Of a stretch of DNA of 64,000 nt, positions 34,243-45,352 are shown in pieces. The position numbers were made by a program, and so were the translations under genes. The notes under the pieces are model-generated. The model was given only the letters and a program-made list of their open reading frames with translations, was not told the origin of the DNA and did no database searches. Position 1 is the stretch's first letter. Every line of letters begins with the position of its first letter. Origin of the DNA: Thinopyrum elongatum (lineage: Eukaryota > Streptophyta > Magnoliopsida > Poales > Poaceae); the NCBI GenBank assembly GCA_011799875.1, contig CM022298.1, positions 51,036,749-51,100,748 of the forward strand, read 5' to 3'.

Positions 34243-37200
34243 GTGCTATGCGTAGATGCAGGTTGCGATCTAGAATACATAGATATGTATGGGTGTTGCA
34301 CAATATAATTAGGTAGTAGATGAGTTCTATTACTGAAAATTATTTGTGCGGGTAGCAGATGAAATCTGTTACCCGATGTTCTTGTTGCTTCCCTTGAATT
34401 TGCGTAGTCCTGATCTTGACAGCATTGTGGAATCTCACAAAGTTCTGGCAATCCGCGATCCTTTCATGCTGCTCCTGAGTATGCTGATTGACAGATCAAC
34501 GAAGTGCTAACAGTTCTTTGGGTTCCACTTTAGTTAAAGAAAGATGGATGTTTCGCAGACGAAAGGGCAATGCAGATATGATCTGCACGGGGGTCATGCG
34601 TATGACGAAGTTCAGTATGGGGCTCGAGATTTTATTATCTCGTGTTTCATACACCCCGCATTGTTAATCTAGCGACTTGGATTATCATACTTGATGATGG
34701 ACGTTGGTAGCTTCGGTTTGTTTCGAAACCTTAGAAGCCACGTAAAACCAGTTTTTGCATGAACCGATTAGAGGCGTCTAACTTGGTTTTGCAGGAGGGT
34801 TTGCATGTGCATGTGATGTGGTATAGCAGTGCTCAAATTAATTTGATTATGTATGAGATGTCTATATGATGTAAATTGATTAACATGACCTGCGTGTCAT
34901 GATTTGGCATGATGGCTGGAGCCATATGATTGCCTTTAAATGACCTGCGTGTCAACCTTGTGTAATGCATTATTTTATTAGCTACAGAGATAGCAATATT
35001 ATCTGGTGCATCGACAAGGTGGTGGCAATCTTCGCGAAGGTGAACACCGACGCGAATGCCGAAGACGAAGAAATACAAGACTTCTCCGTCAGAAAGGGCT
35101 ATACCATATCATGCTATTATGAATTGCCTGAGATGTTTATCCCTTATGATGCACCCTTCTTGATTGCGCGGTAGTCGCTTTTTATTAGGGTGATCTCTCA
35201 CAAAAATATCATAGTTGATAGTGTTCTCCCAAGTGTAGCACCTTCACGGCACCTAACTTTTCGGGGTGCGCCACGACTAACATGGGTACGAACGATTAGG
35301 GATGTGTGAGGCGGGTGAGTTCAGACCTCGCAGCGAGATCACTTGGTTGTCTTTGACGTTCAGGCATGACAGTCATGAGCTCGGAACACGCCCATCGAAA
35401 GATGAACAAGAGTCGCATAGAGATGTGATTGGCAGGTTGGCCTACCGGTTGAGATTTTCGTCATCAGTGGTGACTAACATCAATGACCAATAATCAAAAC
35501 ACGGGTCTTGAATCACTCACAATCAATTATGAGAGATATTGATTTGAGTGGGAGCGCACTGTTGAATTAACTTGTTTAATTCTCAGTGCAATTAATTTTG
35601 AACACTGTCTAAGTGTGATTTGCATAATAGTTGTAGAATAATGGCTCGCATTTCCACCTTCCCTATTAAAATTGAATAGCTGTTAAATATCTGGTTAAAT
35701 CTTTACGGTTGGTAACGTAATGTGAGGATTGTCCTCAAGAGTGCCGAGAAGGACTTTGTCCTATCGCATACTTTCGGTATTCTCTCTCTTATGCTATGGA
35801 TCATGTGACTCTCGTCCTTCGATCGAAAAGCTAGAATTCCGTTTTCAGTCAAGTGCAATATGTTTGCTTCCATGAGACCCAAACTTCGAAAGTTTGGATA
35901 GTTATGTGATATTCATGGAATCTGAATATCATTTTCAGAGACAGACAAAGGCTAAAAGATATGAGATATCCAAAGCAATGTTTGTTTGCAAACTATTAGT
36001 AAAGGAGTTTACTATGCATTAGATTGATAAGAGAGGGATCCAGAAGAACGCCTGTCATATGATGAAAGGTGAATAAAACAACAACTTAAAGAGAAAGGAA
36101 GTGTCCGAAGGGTGTTAGTGAAACTTTCACGCCTAGGAAGTCCAGGGCTAACGCCACTCTTAAGTTGGGTGCTTCTTCTGAGAGTAGGAGAAATGCTAAA
36201 AGTTAAACTGTTAGAAGTATAAAGGCAGAAAGAAAGAAGACTGGAATATCCAGCTCATGTATGAATGTCATACAAGTTTTTGATGTATAGAAGGCTGGTC
36301 AAAGATATGGTTCTTGGGAATTATGGTTAAACATGTTAATCACTAATTCTTGGGTATTGTGAGTTAATCACAAAGATACCCGGTCGATTGCATTCTGTTG
36401 CAACTCGATGTAAGAACTACTACGGCCTGAAAGACTAGCCAGGAATGAGGATGAGATACACACATGGAACATAGTAAATGTTACTATACCTTCCATCGGT
36501 GTATCACCTATGTATTTACTTTCATAATTCATTTTAGAGTTTCACACTCTAGGCCTTTGCATAAGGTATCTTGCAAGAAGGTTGTTCATAAGAGAACTTT
36601 TTATGTTCGATGTTATGAATAACATAAGGGCCATACTTTCATTGAGAATGAGATGTATGTTATGAATAATGATAATAATATATTACCTCCGGATTTACTT
36701 TCATAATTCATTTTAGAGTTTTACACACTCTAGCCCATTGCACAATGTTTGTTGCAAAAGAGTTGTTCATACAAGAACAATTGTTGTTCAGTATTATGAA
36801 TAACATAAAGGGCCATGCTTCCATCCGAGATTGGACGTATGTTATGAATATTGATGGTAATATGATACATCTATAACACTAACGCTAAATGTCGCAAGAC
36901 TAAAAGAATACCACACAAGTGTGGCACTGCATTTGGTCACATTGGAGAAACCCGCATGGAAAATTCCATTATGATGGATTTTGAAGTCGTTTGATTTTGA
37001 ATCAGCTGACACTTGCAACTTTTCTTCGAAAAGTGAAGTGACTAAAATACCGTTCACAGGCCATAAGGAACGAGCAAAGAACGCATTGGTGATCATGCAT
37101 CATGATGTATGTAGTCCAATAAATGTTGTTGCAAGTAGTGGATTTATCTATCTTCAGAAATGACTCAAGTAGATATATGGATATTTACTTGATGAGACGT

Positions 37201-39334
37201 AAGTCTAGATCTTTTGAATTCATTCGAAAGGTTTTCAAAAATGAAGTAGAAGTTATTGTAACAAGAAAATTCTGTTTCTACAATTCGATTGCAGAAAGGA
37301 ATATTTGAGTTACAAGTTTAGCGAATGTCTGATGAGTTGTGAAAAGAGTTTCATAACTTACACCTCCCGGAACACCACTGTGAGTGGAAAGTCCGTGAAG
37401 ATGTAATCGAACCATTTATGACATGGTAAGATCAAAGATGACATAAATAAATTTGCCATTATCCCTTTTAAAGTGATGCTTTAGAGACTGCGGCTTTTAC
37501 ACTGAAAAGAGCTCCATCAGGTCTGTTGAAATGACGCCATGGTATGGTACGCCCAACCATGCTATATCTTTTCTTAACATTTGGAATATGGGGCTTGTGT
37601 AAAAGGTTACAAACCTATTCCAAATCAGACAAGTGCTACTTTGTAGGTTATCCCAAGTAATTGGGTATTCCTCCCTCACTATACCGAGGCAAATAGGTTT
37701 GCCACAAAGAACGGTATGCTTTTTGAAGAAAATGGTTCTTTCAAAAGGTGAGTGGGAGAATAGTGCAACTCGACAAGATAAACAGTATCTTCGTCATCAA
37801 GTCAAAGGAAAGAGACCTTGGAAGTAATTCCAGAGTTTCCTACTGCGACTGATACGGAAGTCTCTACAATAAAATGTATGGACTTCGGTCGAACTTGCAG
37901 CTGAACCACGTGGGCAAGGCTCGTGCAAACCTCTCAGGTGCGCAAACGAGATATTGTTGTTAGACAACAGTATACCTACAATACACAAGGAAGCATTGAT
38001 GGGCCCTGACTCCAGAATTGGCTAAATGCCAATACAATCCGAGTTAGTTTCCATATAAGTGATTCAAGATTAAAACCTTGATACACCCTTCGAAAGACTT
38101 AGCGTCTAATGAATATTTATGGAACTTAAAACTGATACGGATAAAAATGTTTTATCCATAAAGCTCGACTTGTTGCAATAACAAGTTCAAGGAGTTGACT
38201 ACGATAAGATTGTCTCACCGTAGCGATGCTTAAAGTCGGTTCGGGTTGAACTAGCAATTAAGGCATATTTCAATCATGAGATATGAAACATGGATGACAA
38301 AAGGATTTCCATCTGATGGAAATAAAACCAAGGACTTGCATGTGTTACAGTCCAAGGTATTTTGTCAATCCAGAGGATGCTAGTAAGTATGCAAACTTCA
38401 GAGTTCCAGCAATGGACAGAAGAGAGCAAAATGGAGTTGGAATCTTTGTGTTTTGATGAAATGGTTAAAAGGGTTTTGACTTCATCAATGGGTAACGAAG
38501 ATGCTTGTAATTCAAGAAAGTAAGTGGGAGCATAATAATATTTCTAAAAACCTTGTGTGCTTGACACATTGGTAATTGGAAATAAATTTCTTGACACGAA
38601 TTAGGACTTCATTTGAAAATAGTTTTTTCGATGAAGTGCTTGGGCTAAATAGCCTTGATATTAGGCATGATAATCTATGGAGATAGATTTACCTAATGGG
38701 GCTAAGCAATGAATACATATTGACAAGATGCTAAAATCTTTTAGCATTAAAAGGCCAAGGAGTGATTCTTGCCGAAGTCACATGGAAAGAGTTTTTGCAA
38801 GACTCGGTGTCCCAAAACACTGATGAGCAAAATACATGATGGAGATTCCACACACTCTTGTGTTTGGATTAATCATGTATTCCATGGTATGTAAAACAAC
38901 CAGATATGTCCGATACTCCCAAGGTGTTGCGAGTATAGATACCAAAGTGATCAAAAGTACTGATCATAGGACAACAGTGAAAAGTGTCATTGAGTGCAAC
39001 AGTAGCTCTGATGACATGTTTTCTCGCAAGCGGAAATCATGAAGAGTTCGTTGTGATTTGTTACATCAATACAGTCTTCACCGTTTCTCCGTGCGATTTT
39101 CAATTTAAATTGAGGGTTTTGTGTAACACACAATGTGGTGGCACAGTTAGTTGGAAAATGTTCCAAACAAGTTACTGTGGCAAATTCTATAACAGGGGCG
39201 AAGTATGTTGCCGTTTTTAAAGCGACAAAGAAGATGTTGAATCATATAGTTCATTCATGAACTTAGTATGGTTCCAAGATGACTTTTGTCAATGGGACAC
39301 TACTGCAAGTAGTTACTCCATAACTCAGTCTGAG
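34243..39334 (+). pseudogene. Element B internal region, decayed gag-pol
   Basis: Collinear with the internal region of element A and closely similar, with the same disruptions. The 36981-37163 frame (FDFES.DTC, IPFTGHKERA, DVCSPINVV) ends at the same YLQK stop as in A. Integrase C-terminal traces lie near 37497-37740 and reverse transcriptase traces near 38190-38240. The terminal part present in A (about 18600-18811, including the polypurine tract) is missing here. No functional protein can be made. Confidence 0.78.
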
Positions 39335-39416
39335 GAATCCAGGTTCGACCTGTGATTCGCATACACAGCTGTGAATCCAGGTTCGACCTGTGAATCCAGG
39401 TTCGAACTGCTATACT
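39335..39416. other. Junction filler with direct and inverted microrepeats
   Basis: GAATCCAGGTTCGACCTG occurs at 39335 and 39373, and its first 14 bases again at 39392. The filler ends with AACTGCTATA (39405-39414), the exact inverted copy of TATAGCAGTT at 39423-39432 inside the following host DNA, with an 8-base loop. Such templated direct and snap-back copies are typical of error-prone end joining. Confidence 0.75.
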
Positions 39417-39825
39417 GATGGGTATAGCAGTTGATTTAACAGCCATTTGCAAAGAGATTTCAGTAGGTGTCAACTTATTCAATTCAAGTCTACGATACAA
39501 AGAGAAAGGCATAACACTAACACCGGCTCCAAGATCACATAAAGCAGTTTTAACATAGTTTCTTTTAATGGAGCATGGTATAGTTGGTACTCCTGGATCT
39601 CCAAGTTTCTTTGGTATTCCACCTTTAAAAGTAAAATTAGCAAGCATGGTGGAAATCTCAGCTTCCGGTATCTTTCTTTTATTTATAACAATATCCTTCA
39701 TATACTTAGCATAAGGAGACATTTTCAGCATATCAGTCAAACGCATACGCAAGATAGGTCTAATCATTTCAGCAAAGCGCTCAAAATCCTCATCATCCTT
39801 TTTCTTGGATCATTTAGGAGGAAAG
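39417..39825 (-). pseudogene. Second copy of Athila protease flank (409 bp)
   Basis: This matches 31654-32062 base for base except for a few substitutions (for example near 39547 and 39712) and has the same length. It ends in the target duplication GAAAG. On the minus strand it encodes the same ALCDLGAGVSVMP protease segment. It is host DNA inside what should be the copia element. Confidence 0.88.
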
Positions 39826-41990
39826 TGTAGGAGATATGCCCTAGAGGCAATAATAAATGTTATTAATTATCTCCCTGTTCATAATTAAGTTTATATTCCA
39901 TGCTATAACTGCTATGGTTCCCGAGCCCGTATATCCATAAAGGCTCTAGGGAAAACCCATGTGCACGTGTGGTATAATAAACGGTAAAATGTATTCCTAG
40001 TCGTGCCTCTAAGACTAGCTCAAGTGTTGCATGATGATTATGTTTTCCCAATCATGGGCATGTCTATGCCAGCAACTTTGAGGGCACAATGTCAGGAAGG
40101 ACATTTGTGTTGAATCGACCCGATTGATGTTATGCTATGAGATTCATTCGTCACAAGTTAATGGTTAATAACACAGAGATGGTTAACGTTTGCATAATTC
40201 CTCAGACCATGAGAGTATCGAGTTTCTTCATGCTTGATTCATGAACTTTGGGGTTTGTTAAACGTCATCCGTAACTGGATGGCTATTACGGCGGCTTACG
40301 GGTTCATGGGAAAGTATGTCAAGTAACTTGATAGCTCAAGATTGGGATTTGCTCCTCCGACGATGGAGAGATATCTCTGGGCCCTCTCGGTGTTACGGTA
40401 TCCATCATCGTCTGGCCAGACACTTTGTGATTTGATCACGGGGATGCCGGAACACGGTAACGAGAAAAGAGAACAATACCGATAACGGGGTAACTGGCAT
40501 AGTGGACAAGTTGTTGATCCACGGGGATGCCAACATGTCTAACCTCGGGTATTTGTAACATATCGTGAAGCAACAGGAATAGCACACGGCAACTGGAGGT
40601 TCACTCGAATATTCATTCGTGTGGGTATAGGGGTCAATATGGGTGTCCACGGCTCCGATGCTGATCATTGATCGGAAGGTGTTCCGGTCATGTCTATACT
40701 TCACCGAACCTATAGGGTCACACGCTTAAGGGTCATCTATCTGCTGAATTCTAGACAGGGAGTCTGAGAGAAAATCACCGAAAAGTTTCGGAGACAACGG
40801 AAGAGTTCCGGAGAGAGAACACTGAAAAAGTTTCGGTAAAACCGAAAAGTTGTTTCGGATAAAACCATTGATCCAAAAAGGTTTTGGCAAGCACCGGGAA
40901 TGTTTTGGAGGTTGCCAGATTGGTCTGGTAATTTCTGGAATTTTTTCGAAGATAAAACCGAAAAAAGGTTTCGGAGCTGCCGGAGTTGTTTACCGGGTAA
41001 ACAAAGATGGTTTTAAATTAAACCACCATACTGGAAATGTTCCAGAGCGCGTCCAGATAATTTTAGAGGGTGCCGGAAATGTTCTGGGACCTTCCAGAAT
41101 TTTTCAAAATTAATAGTCACGGAAAACATCTTGTCCCAGCGTGAGGGGACAAGATCCCACGGATCGTGGGGGCTGTTTTGGGGGCGCCCCCCATTGAGGG
41201 GGCAGCCCCTTGTGGCTGGACAAAGATGTTGGGGGGGCCCCCCATGGTGGGGGGCAGCCTCCACAAATGGTGGAGAGTGTTGGGAGGAAGGTGGGGCCCC
41301 ATGGGGGAACACCATGGACAAGGGGACATGTTTTTCCCTTGTTTGGTGGGAACATGTTCTCCTTGTTTTGTGGGAACATGTTTTCCCCATGTTTAGTGGG
41401 CTGAAATTTCAGCCCCCTCCACCCCTTCCACCACTATATAAGGAGGAGGAGAGGTGCTCTCCAACTCCACTCGAACTCTCTCACACAAGCCATGCATGAT
41501 CTGGCATTCTTTCTCCCTCCCACGAAATAGTTTCGTAGTGCCGAAAGGCTGTCTGGGTTCCGGTGGGAACTAGTTCTGGACGGCGAAGCCCTGCCGGATA
41601 GATGACACCGTATGTGTGCAACTCTGTAGAGAGGTCGTAGTTTCGTCCTTTTGCCCGAGGGGCTCTTCGAGTGTCCTCCCGAAGGGCTGTCCGAGTAACC
41701 GTCCGAGTTTTGAGGGTCCTCCCGAAGGGCTGTCCGTGACACCGTCCGGGGGACTGTCCGATCGCCTCCCGGAGGGCTGTTCGAGGGGCAGATGAGGGAG
41801 TACATCCTCGCGGTTGGGAGGCTGTAAATCCTAGCTGCGGGGATCTGCACCACCGATCGTCATCGACTCTACTTCCGCTGCGCTACGAGTCGGTAACGAA
41901 AATGATCAAACCTTGTATGCAGTCTCCATAGTGGTCCTGGGCTGGTGCGTAGGTCGGAAAATTTTTGTTTTCTGCTGCGTTACCCCATCA
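39826..41990 (+). repeat. Second LTR of element B (solo-like context)
   Basis: A 2165-bp LTR flanked on both sides by GAAAG (39821-39825 and 41991-41995) and by the correct host sequence on each side. Taken alone it is a textbook solo LTR. No polypurine tract precedes it. Confidence 0.88.
41434..41443 (+). promoter_or_regulatory. TATA box, second LTR of element B
   Basis: CTATATAAGG at the position equivalent to 33671-33680. Confidence 0.5.
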
Positions 41991-42101
41991 GAAAGGGCAT
42001 GGGTTTCTGAACCCATGGTTCTCTTTCTTTACCATGTTTCCTAGCAATGAAGTCTCTCTTATCATAACGTTGATTCTTTGATTGTGGGTTATCAAGATCA
42101 A
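41991..42101 (-). pseudogene. Athila gag C-terminal fragment
   Basis: On the minus strand it reads NPQSKNQRYDKRDFIARKHGKE and EPWVQKPMPFPPK, running into 32062 and below once element B is removed. This is the linker between gag and protease of the Athila-like host. The rest of gag, the primer-binding site and the 5' LTR are absent because the element is cut at 42101. Confidence 0.7.
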
Positions 42102-42180
42102 TGATATGTCTCCAACATATCTATAAATTTTTATTGTTCCATGCTATTATATTATCTGTTTTGGATGTTTTATATGTATT
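42102..42180 (+). mobile_element. Sabrina-like LTR start, opposite orientation
   Basis: TGATATGTCTCCAACATATC is a plus-strand LTR beginning of the same type as the minus-strand 3' LTR ending at 9453. Only about 80 bp are recognisable before unrelated AT-rich sequence. Its orientation is wrong for the 5' LTR of the minus-strand Athila element, so it is a separate fragment joined here. Confidence 0.5.
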
Positions 42181-44664
42181 AATATGGCACTATCACAATG
42201 GGACTTTCCCAGGACAATTTTGTTGAATGCATGGTTTAAAACTTCGACGAAATTTTTGGGATTTCGTCAAATCCCGTTTGTTTCGAGGGTGAGCGAATTT
42301 TTGCATTTTGTTCAATTTTTTTGGTAGGCTTGAATATTCATGATAAAATGGTCCTCAGATCATCAGATCATAGTAATCAACATGTCACTTAGAAGCACTG
42401 TAGTAGATCACTATCAACCTACTCTACATGTTTTGAGTTCGAGTACAAGAAGACTAATAATTTTTTTAACTATCACGATCATTTTTTTGAATGGCACGAA
42501 ACATTTTTAATAGATTACGCGATTTTTTTTTAGAATTGCGTGAATTTTATTTTACAATGTTTTTTTTTTGGCTTTTCGGATTTTCCTTTGTTTCTCCTAG
42601 GTTTCTCTCAATTTTTTTTTTCCGATTTCTTCAGATTGTTACATCTGTGCTTCATGGCATGAACCACAAACTGTGCTTCTGTGCTTCCCCAAAAAAATGG
42701 AAAAATGGATGTGTTACCGCGTGAAGCACAGTTATGCTTCCCCCGAAAAGTGAAATCATAGTTATGCTTCCCCCCAAAAAGTGAAGCAAACGGTGCTTCC
42801 AAGAAAAGTGAAGTACATCCCGTTCCAGCTAATTTTAGGTTTCAATTTTTTTCCTTTTCTGGTGTTTTTTCCTTCTATTTTAAGATTTTTTGGTTTCTAA
42901 ATTCTCGACTCCTAGTTTTTGTTTTTCCTTGTTTTCCAGAAAAAAGGTCAAAATCTATTAACATGGGATCTCATTCAAAAATCTCGATACGGCAAACGGA
43001 ACGGTGAAAACAGTTCATGATTTGGACACATGGTTCAAGAATATAACGTTTTGAAAGAGCGAATATACGAAAATGAGCACAAACTCCCAAGTTGCGACAA
43101 GTGGCGCACATGCAATGCCCCACTTGTCACCATCAGATGAAGTCAGAGTGACCTTTGTAAGCGGTACCTTAACTAGTGATTTCGGCGAGAAGCGACATGT
43201 CACTCGCGTGACTCAGGTCAACAACTGTTACATGGGCCCGGGTCGCGCACGCGAGTCTCCTCTAGCGAGCGAGAGCGAGCGTCTCCCAATGAGCGAGCGT
43301 GGGTGAGTTTTCTACTTCTTTTATCTTCAACTAATAAAATTATGACTTTGAAAAAAATCTCAAAATCAAAAAAACATTCGTGAAGTTTTTGCAGTAAAAA
43401 GGATAATCAATACATAAAAGTTCACGATTTCGAAAAAATGATCAAATTAAAAACATTTGCAAATTAAAAAAATTCTTCAGTCCAAATATGTTTTTGAATT
43501 AATTTTTTGTGTGAATGCCTACATGTTTTTCCTCGGTTTTTTTTTTCTTCGGTTTTTTAGTTTCTATATTTTTTTCAGCAGATGTCTACATTTTATTACA
43601 CACTTGTACGTTTTTTGTATCCATCAAGAAACATTGTTTCATACATGTTGAACATTTTTCCAAATATATGTTCTGATACTGTTGTTTTCATACACATTTT
43701 ACATTTTTATGCACATCTTAAAATATTACACATGTTAGATTTTCCAAATACATGATTAACTCTTTTCATACACATGTTGCTTTTCAAATATTAGTAAAAA
43801 AAGTTCACGTACACATTGAAATATTTTTTGGAATGATATAATTGTTTCAAACTATGCAATTTTTACACTGTATAATTATATTTTTGTAACTATCACGAAC
43901 ATATTCTTGAAATTCATGAATATTTTTGAAACGTAACATACTTTTTTAATAGTACAAAATATTTTTTATGAATTACGGGAATATTGATTTACAGAGTAGA
44001 AACAATTTTGAAACATGTGTACATTTTTCAAACGCCACAAAACTTTTTTTTGAATTTCACATTTTTTAAATTGCGCTAACTAACTTTTAAGCTTCGTTTA
44101 TATTTTTTCATATTCAAAGTAACTTCTTGAAATTAAATTGAGAAAATTAAAAAAAATGTTCTTAAAAATGTATGGATAGAATGTCTCAAATATAAACAAG
44201 ATTTATAAGGAAAAAAGAAGGAAGTTGGTGAAATAATTTTTTGCATTGGGCCAGCCACTTAGAGCGCTCGTAAGGCGAGGCGTACCTCTGTCTCGTTATA
44301 GCTAGACAACACGCATCTAACGTTCTGCCTTTTTCCCCGGTGTTCTCTTCAGGTTCAACTAGGAATATTCTATCTTTTTAAGATTTTTTTTATTTAAAAT
44401 GTTTTATCTCTTAAACCATGCGCCCAAATCGTGAACCGTTTTACCGTTGGATTTCTTGAGTCGAGATCTTTGAAAATGGTCCCTTGTTAATAGGTTTCGA
44501 TGAAAAAAAATTCCATGAAAAAACTGGAAGAAAAAACACCGAGCCAGAAGCACGATTTTTCCCCACTTTTTTCCCTTTCCGAGTGTGCCTCTCGTGGAAG
44601 CAAATTTGTGCCTCTCGCTTAAGTAAAAATAATGTGTTTCCCTTTCGGTGAGGCACAACTATGC
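42181..44664. other. AT-rich region without recognised genes
   Basis: Long T- and A-runs with low-complexity composition. It holds a degenerate minisatellite at 42650-42815 (GTGCTTCC / GAAGCA units, about 40 bp apart) and a GAGC-rich microsatellite at 43262-43305. Short frames here consist of low-complexity translation and are unsupported. Presumably old, unclassified repeat. Confidence 0.5.
42650..42815. repeat. Degenerate GTGCTTCC minisatellite
   Basis: Repeated units contain TGCTTCCCCC followed by AAAAAGTGAAGCA, a self-complementary pattern (GAAGCA / TGCTTC). It resembles the GAGGCAC / GTGCCTC array at 48955-49345 in design but not in sequence. Confidence 0.55.
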
Positions 44665-45191
44665 CTCTGTAGGATCGTAAGTAGGTCTACTGTGGAGGTG
44701 ATTTGACTACTTAACCAAATAAAATCTATCATTTTCCCAATTTTAGTTCTTGGAAAATTTATGCAATTCACACAAGTCAAGCAACATCCTACACATGCTC
44801 TAGATAGTAGGCAGCGGAAAGTAACAACTTTGCATATGAACGTAAAAGGAGGGATAGGAGAAATCGAACGCAATAAAGACACACTGATTTTTGGCGTGGT
44901 TTTGATAGGTGGTGCTATCATATGTCCATGTTGATGGAGACTTCAATCGACGGAGGGTAACGGTTGCGCGAGTTCAGGGAGGGCTTTACCCATAAAGGTT
45001 CCACGAGGAAGCAACCTTGTATATGTCATCATGGCTTCCGTCCACGAAGGACTAGTCTCACTCTGGGTAGATCTTCACGAAGTAGGCGATCTCATTGCCC
45101 TTACAAAGTCCTTGGTTCAACTCCACAAGATTTGGAGGCTCCCAAGTGACACCTGACCAATCTAGGAGACACCACTCTCCAAAAGGTAATA
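44665..45191. mobile_element. Unclassified Triticeae repeat, left part
   Basis: This moderately GC-rich block is familiar from Triticeae intergenic DNA (GGTGGTGCTATC, CCACGAAGGAC, TCTAGGAGACACCACTCTCC). It continues at 47945 after the Stowaway-ended insertion, which splits it at a TA. No coding domain is recognised; its class is unknown to me, possibly a non-autonomous DNA transposon. Confidence 0.45.
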
Positions 45192-45352
45192 CTCCCTCCA
45201 TTCCCTTATACAAGGCCACAAACTCAAATTACAGGTACCAAGGTAAAATTTAATGACGACTTTGCAAGCCAACTTTTCTTTTCGTTAACCGGGATCATTA
45301 ATATGTCGGCATGCATGCAATGAAGAAATGGGAAGGAAGTTGAAAGATTGTG

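Larger units (their letters stand above)
32063..41990 (+). mobile_element. Copia element B, rearranged composite
   Basis: The outer ends are those of one insertion: GAAAG at 32058-32062 and 41991-41995 flank TG...CA termini, and both LTRs are 2165 bp (32063-34227 and 39826-41990), differing at only about ten sites by eye. However, the internal domain stops short at about 39334. Junction filler and 409 bp of host Athila sequence (39417-39825, ending GAAAG) then come before the second LTR, so that LTR has its own complete left target-site flank like a solo LTR. Confidence 0.88.
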
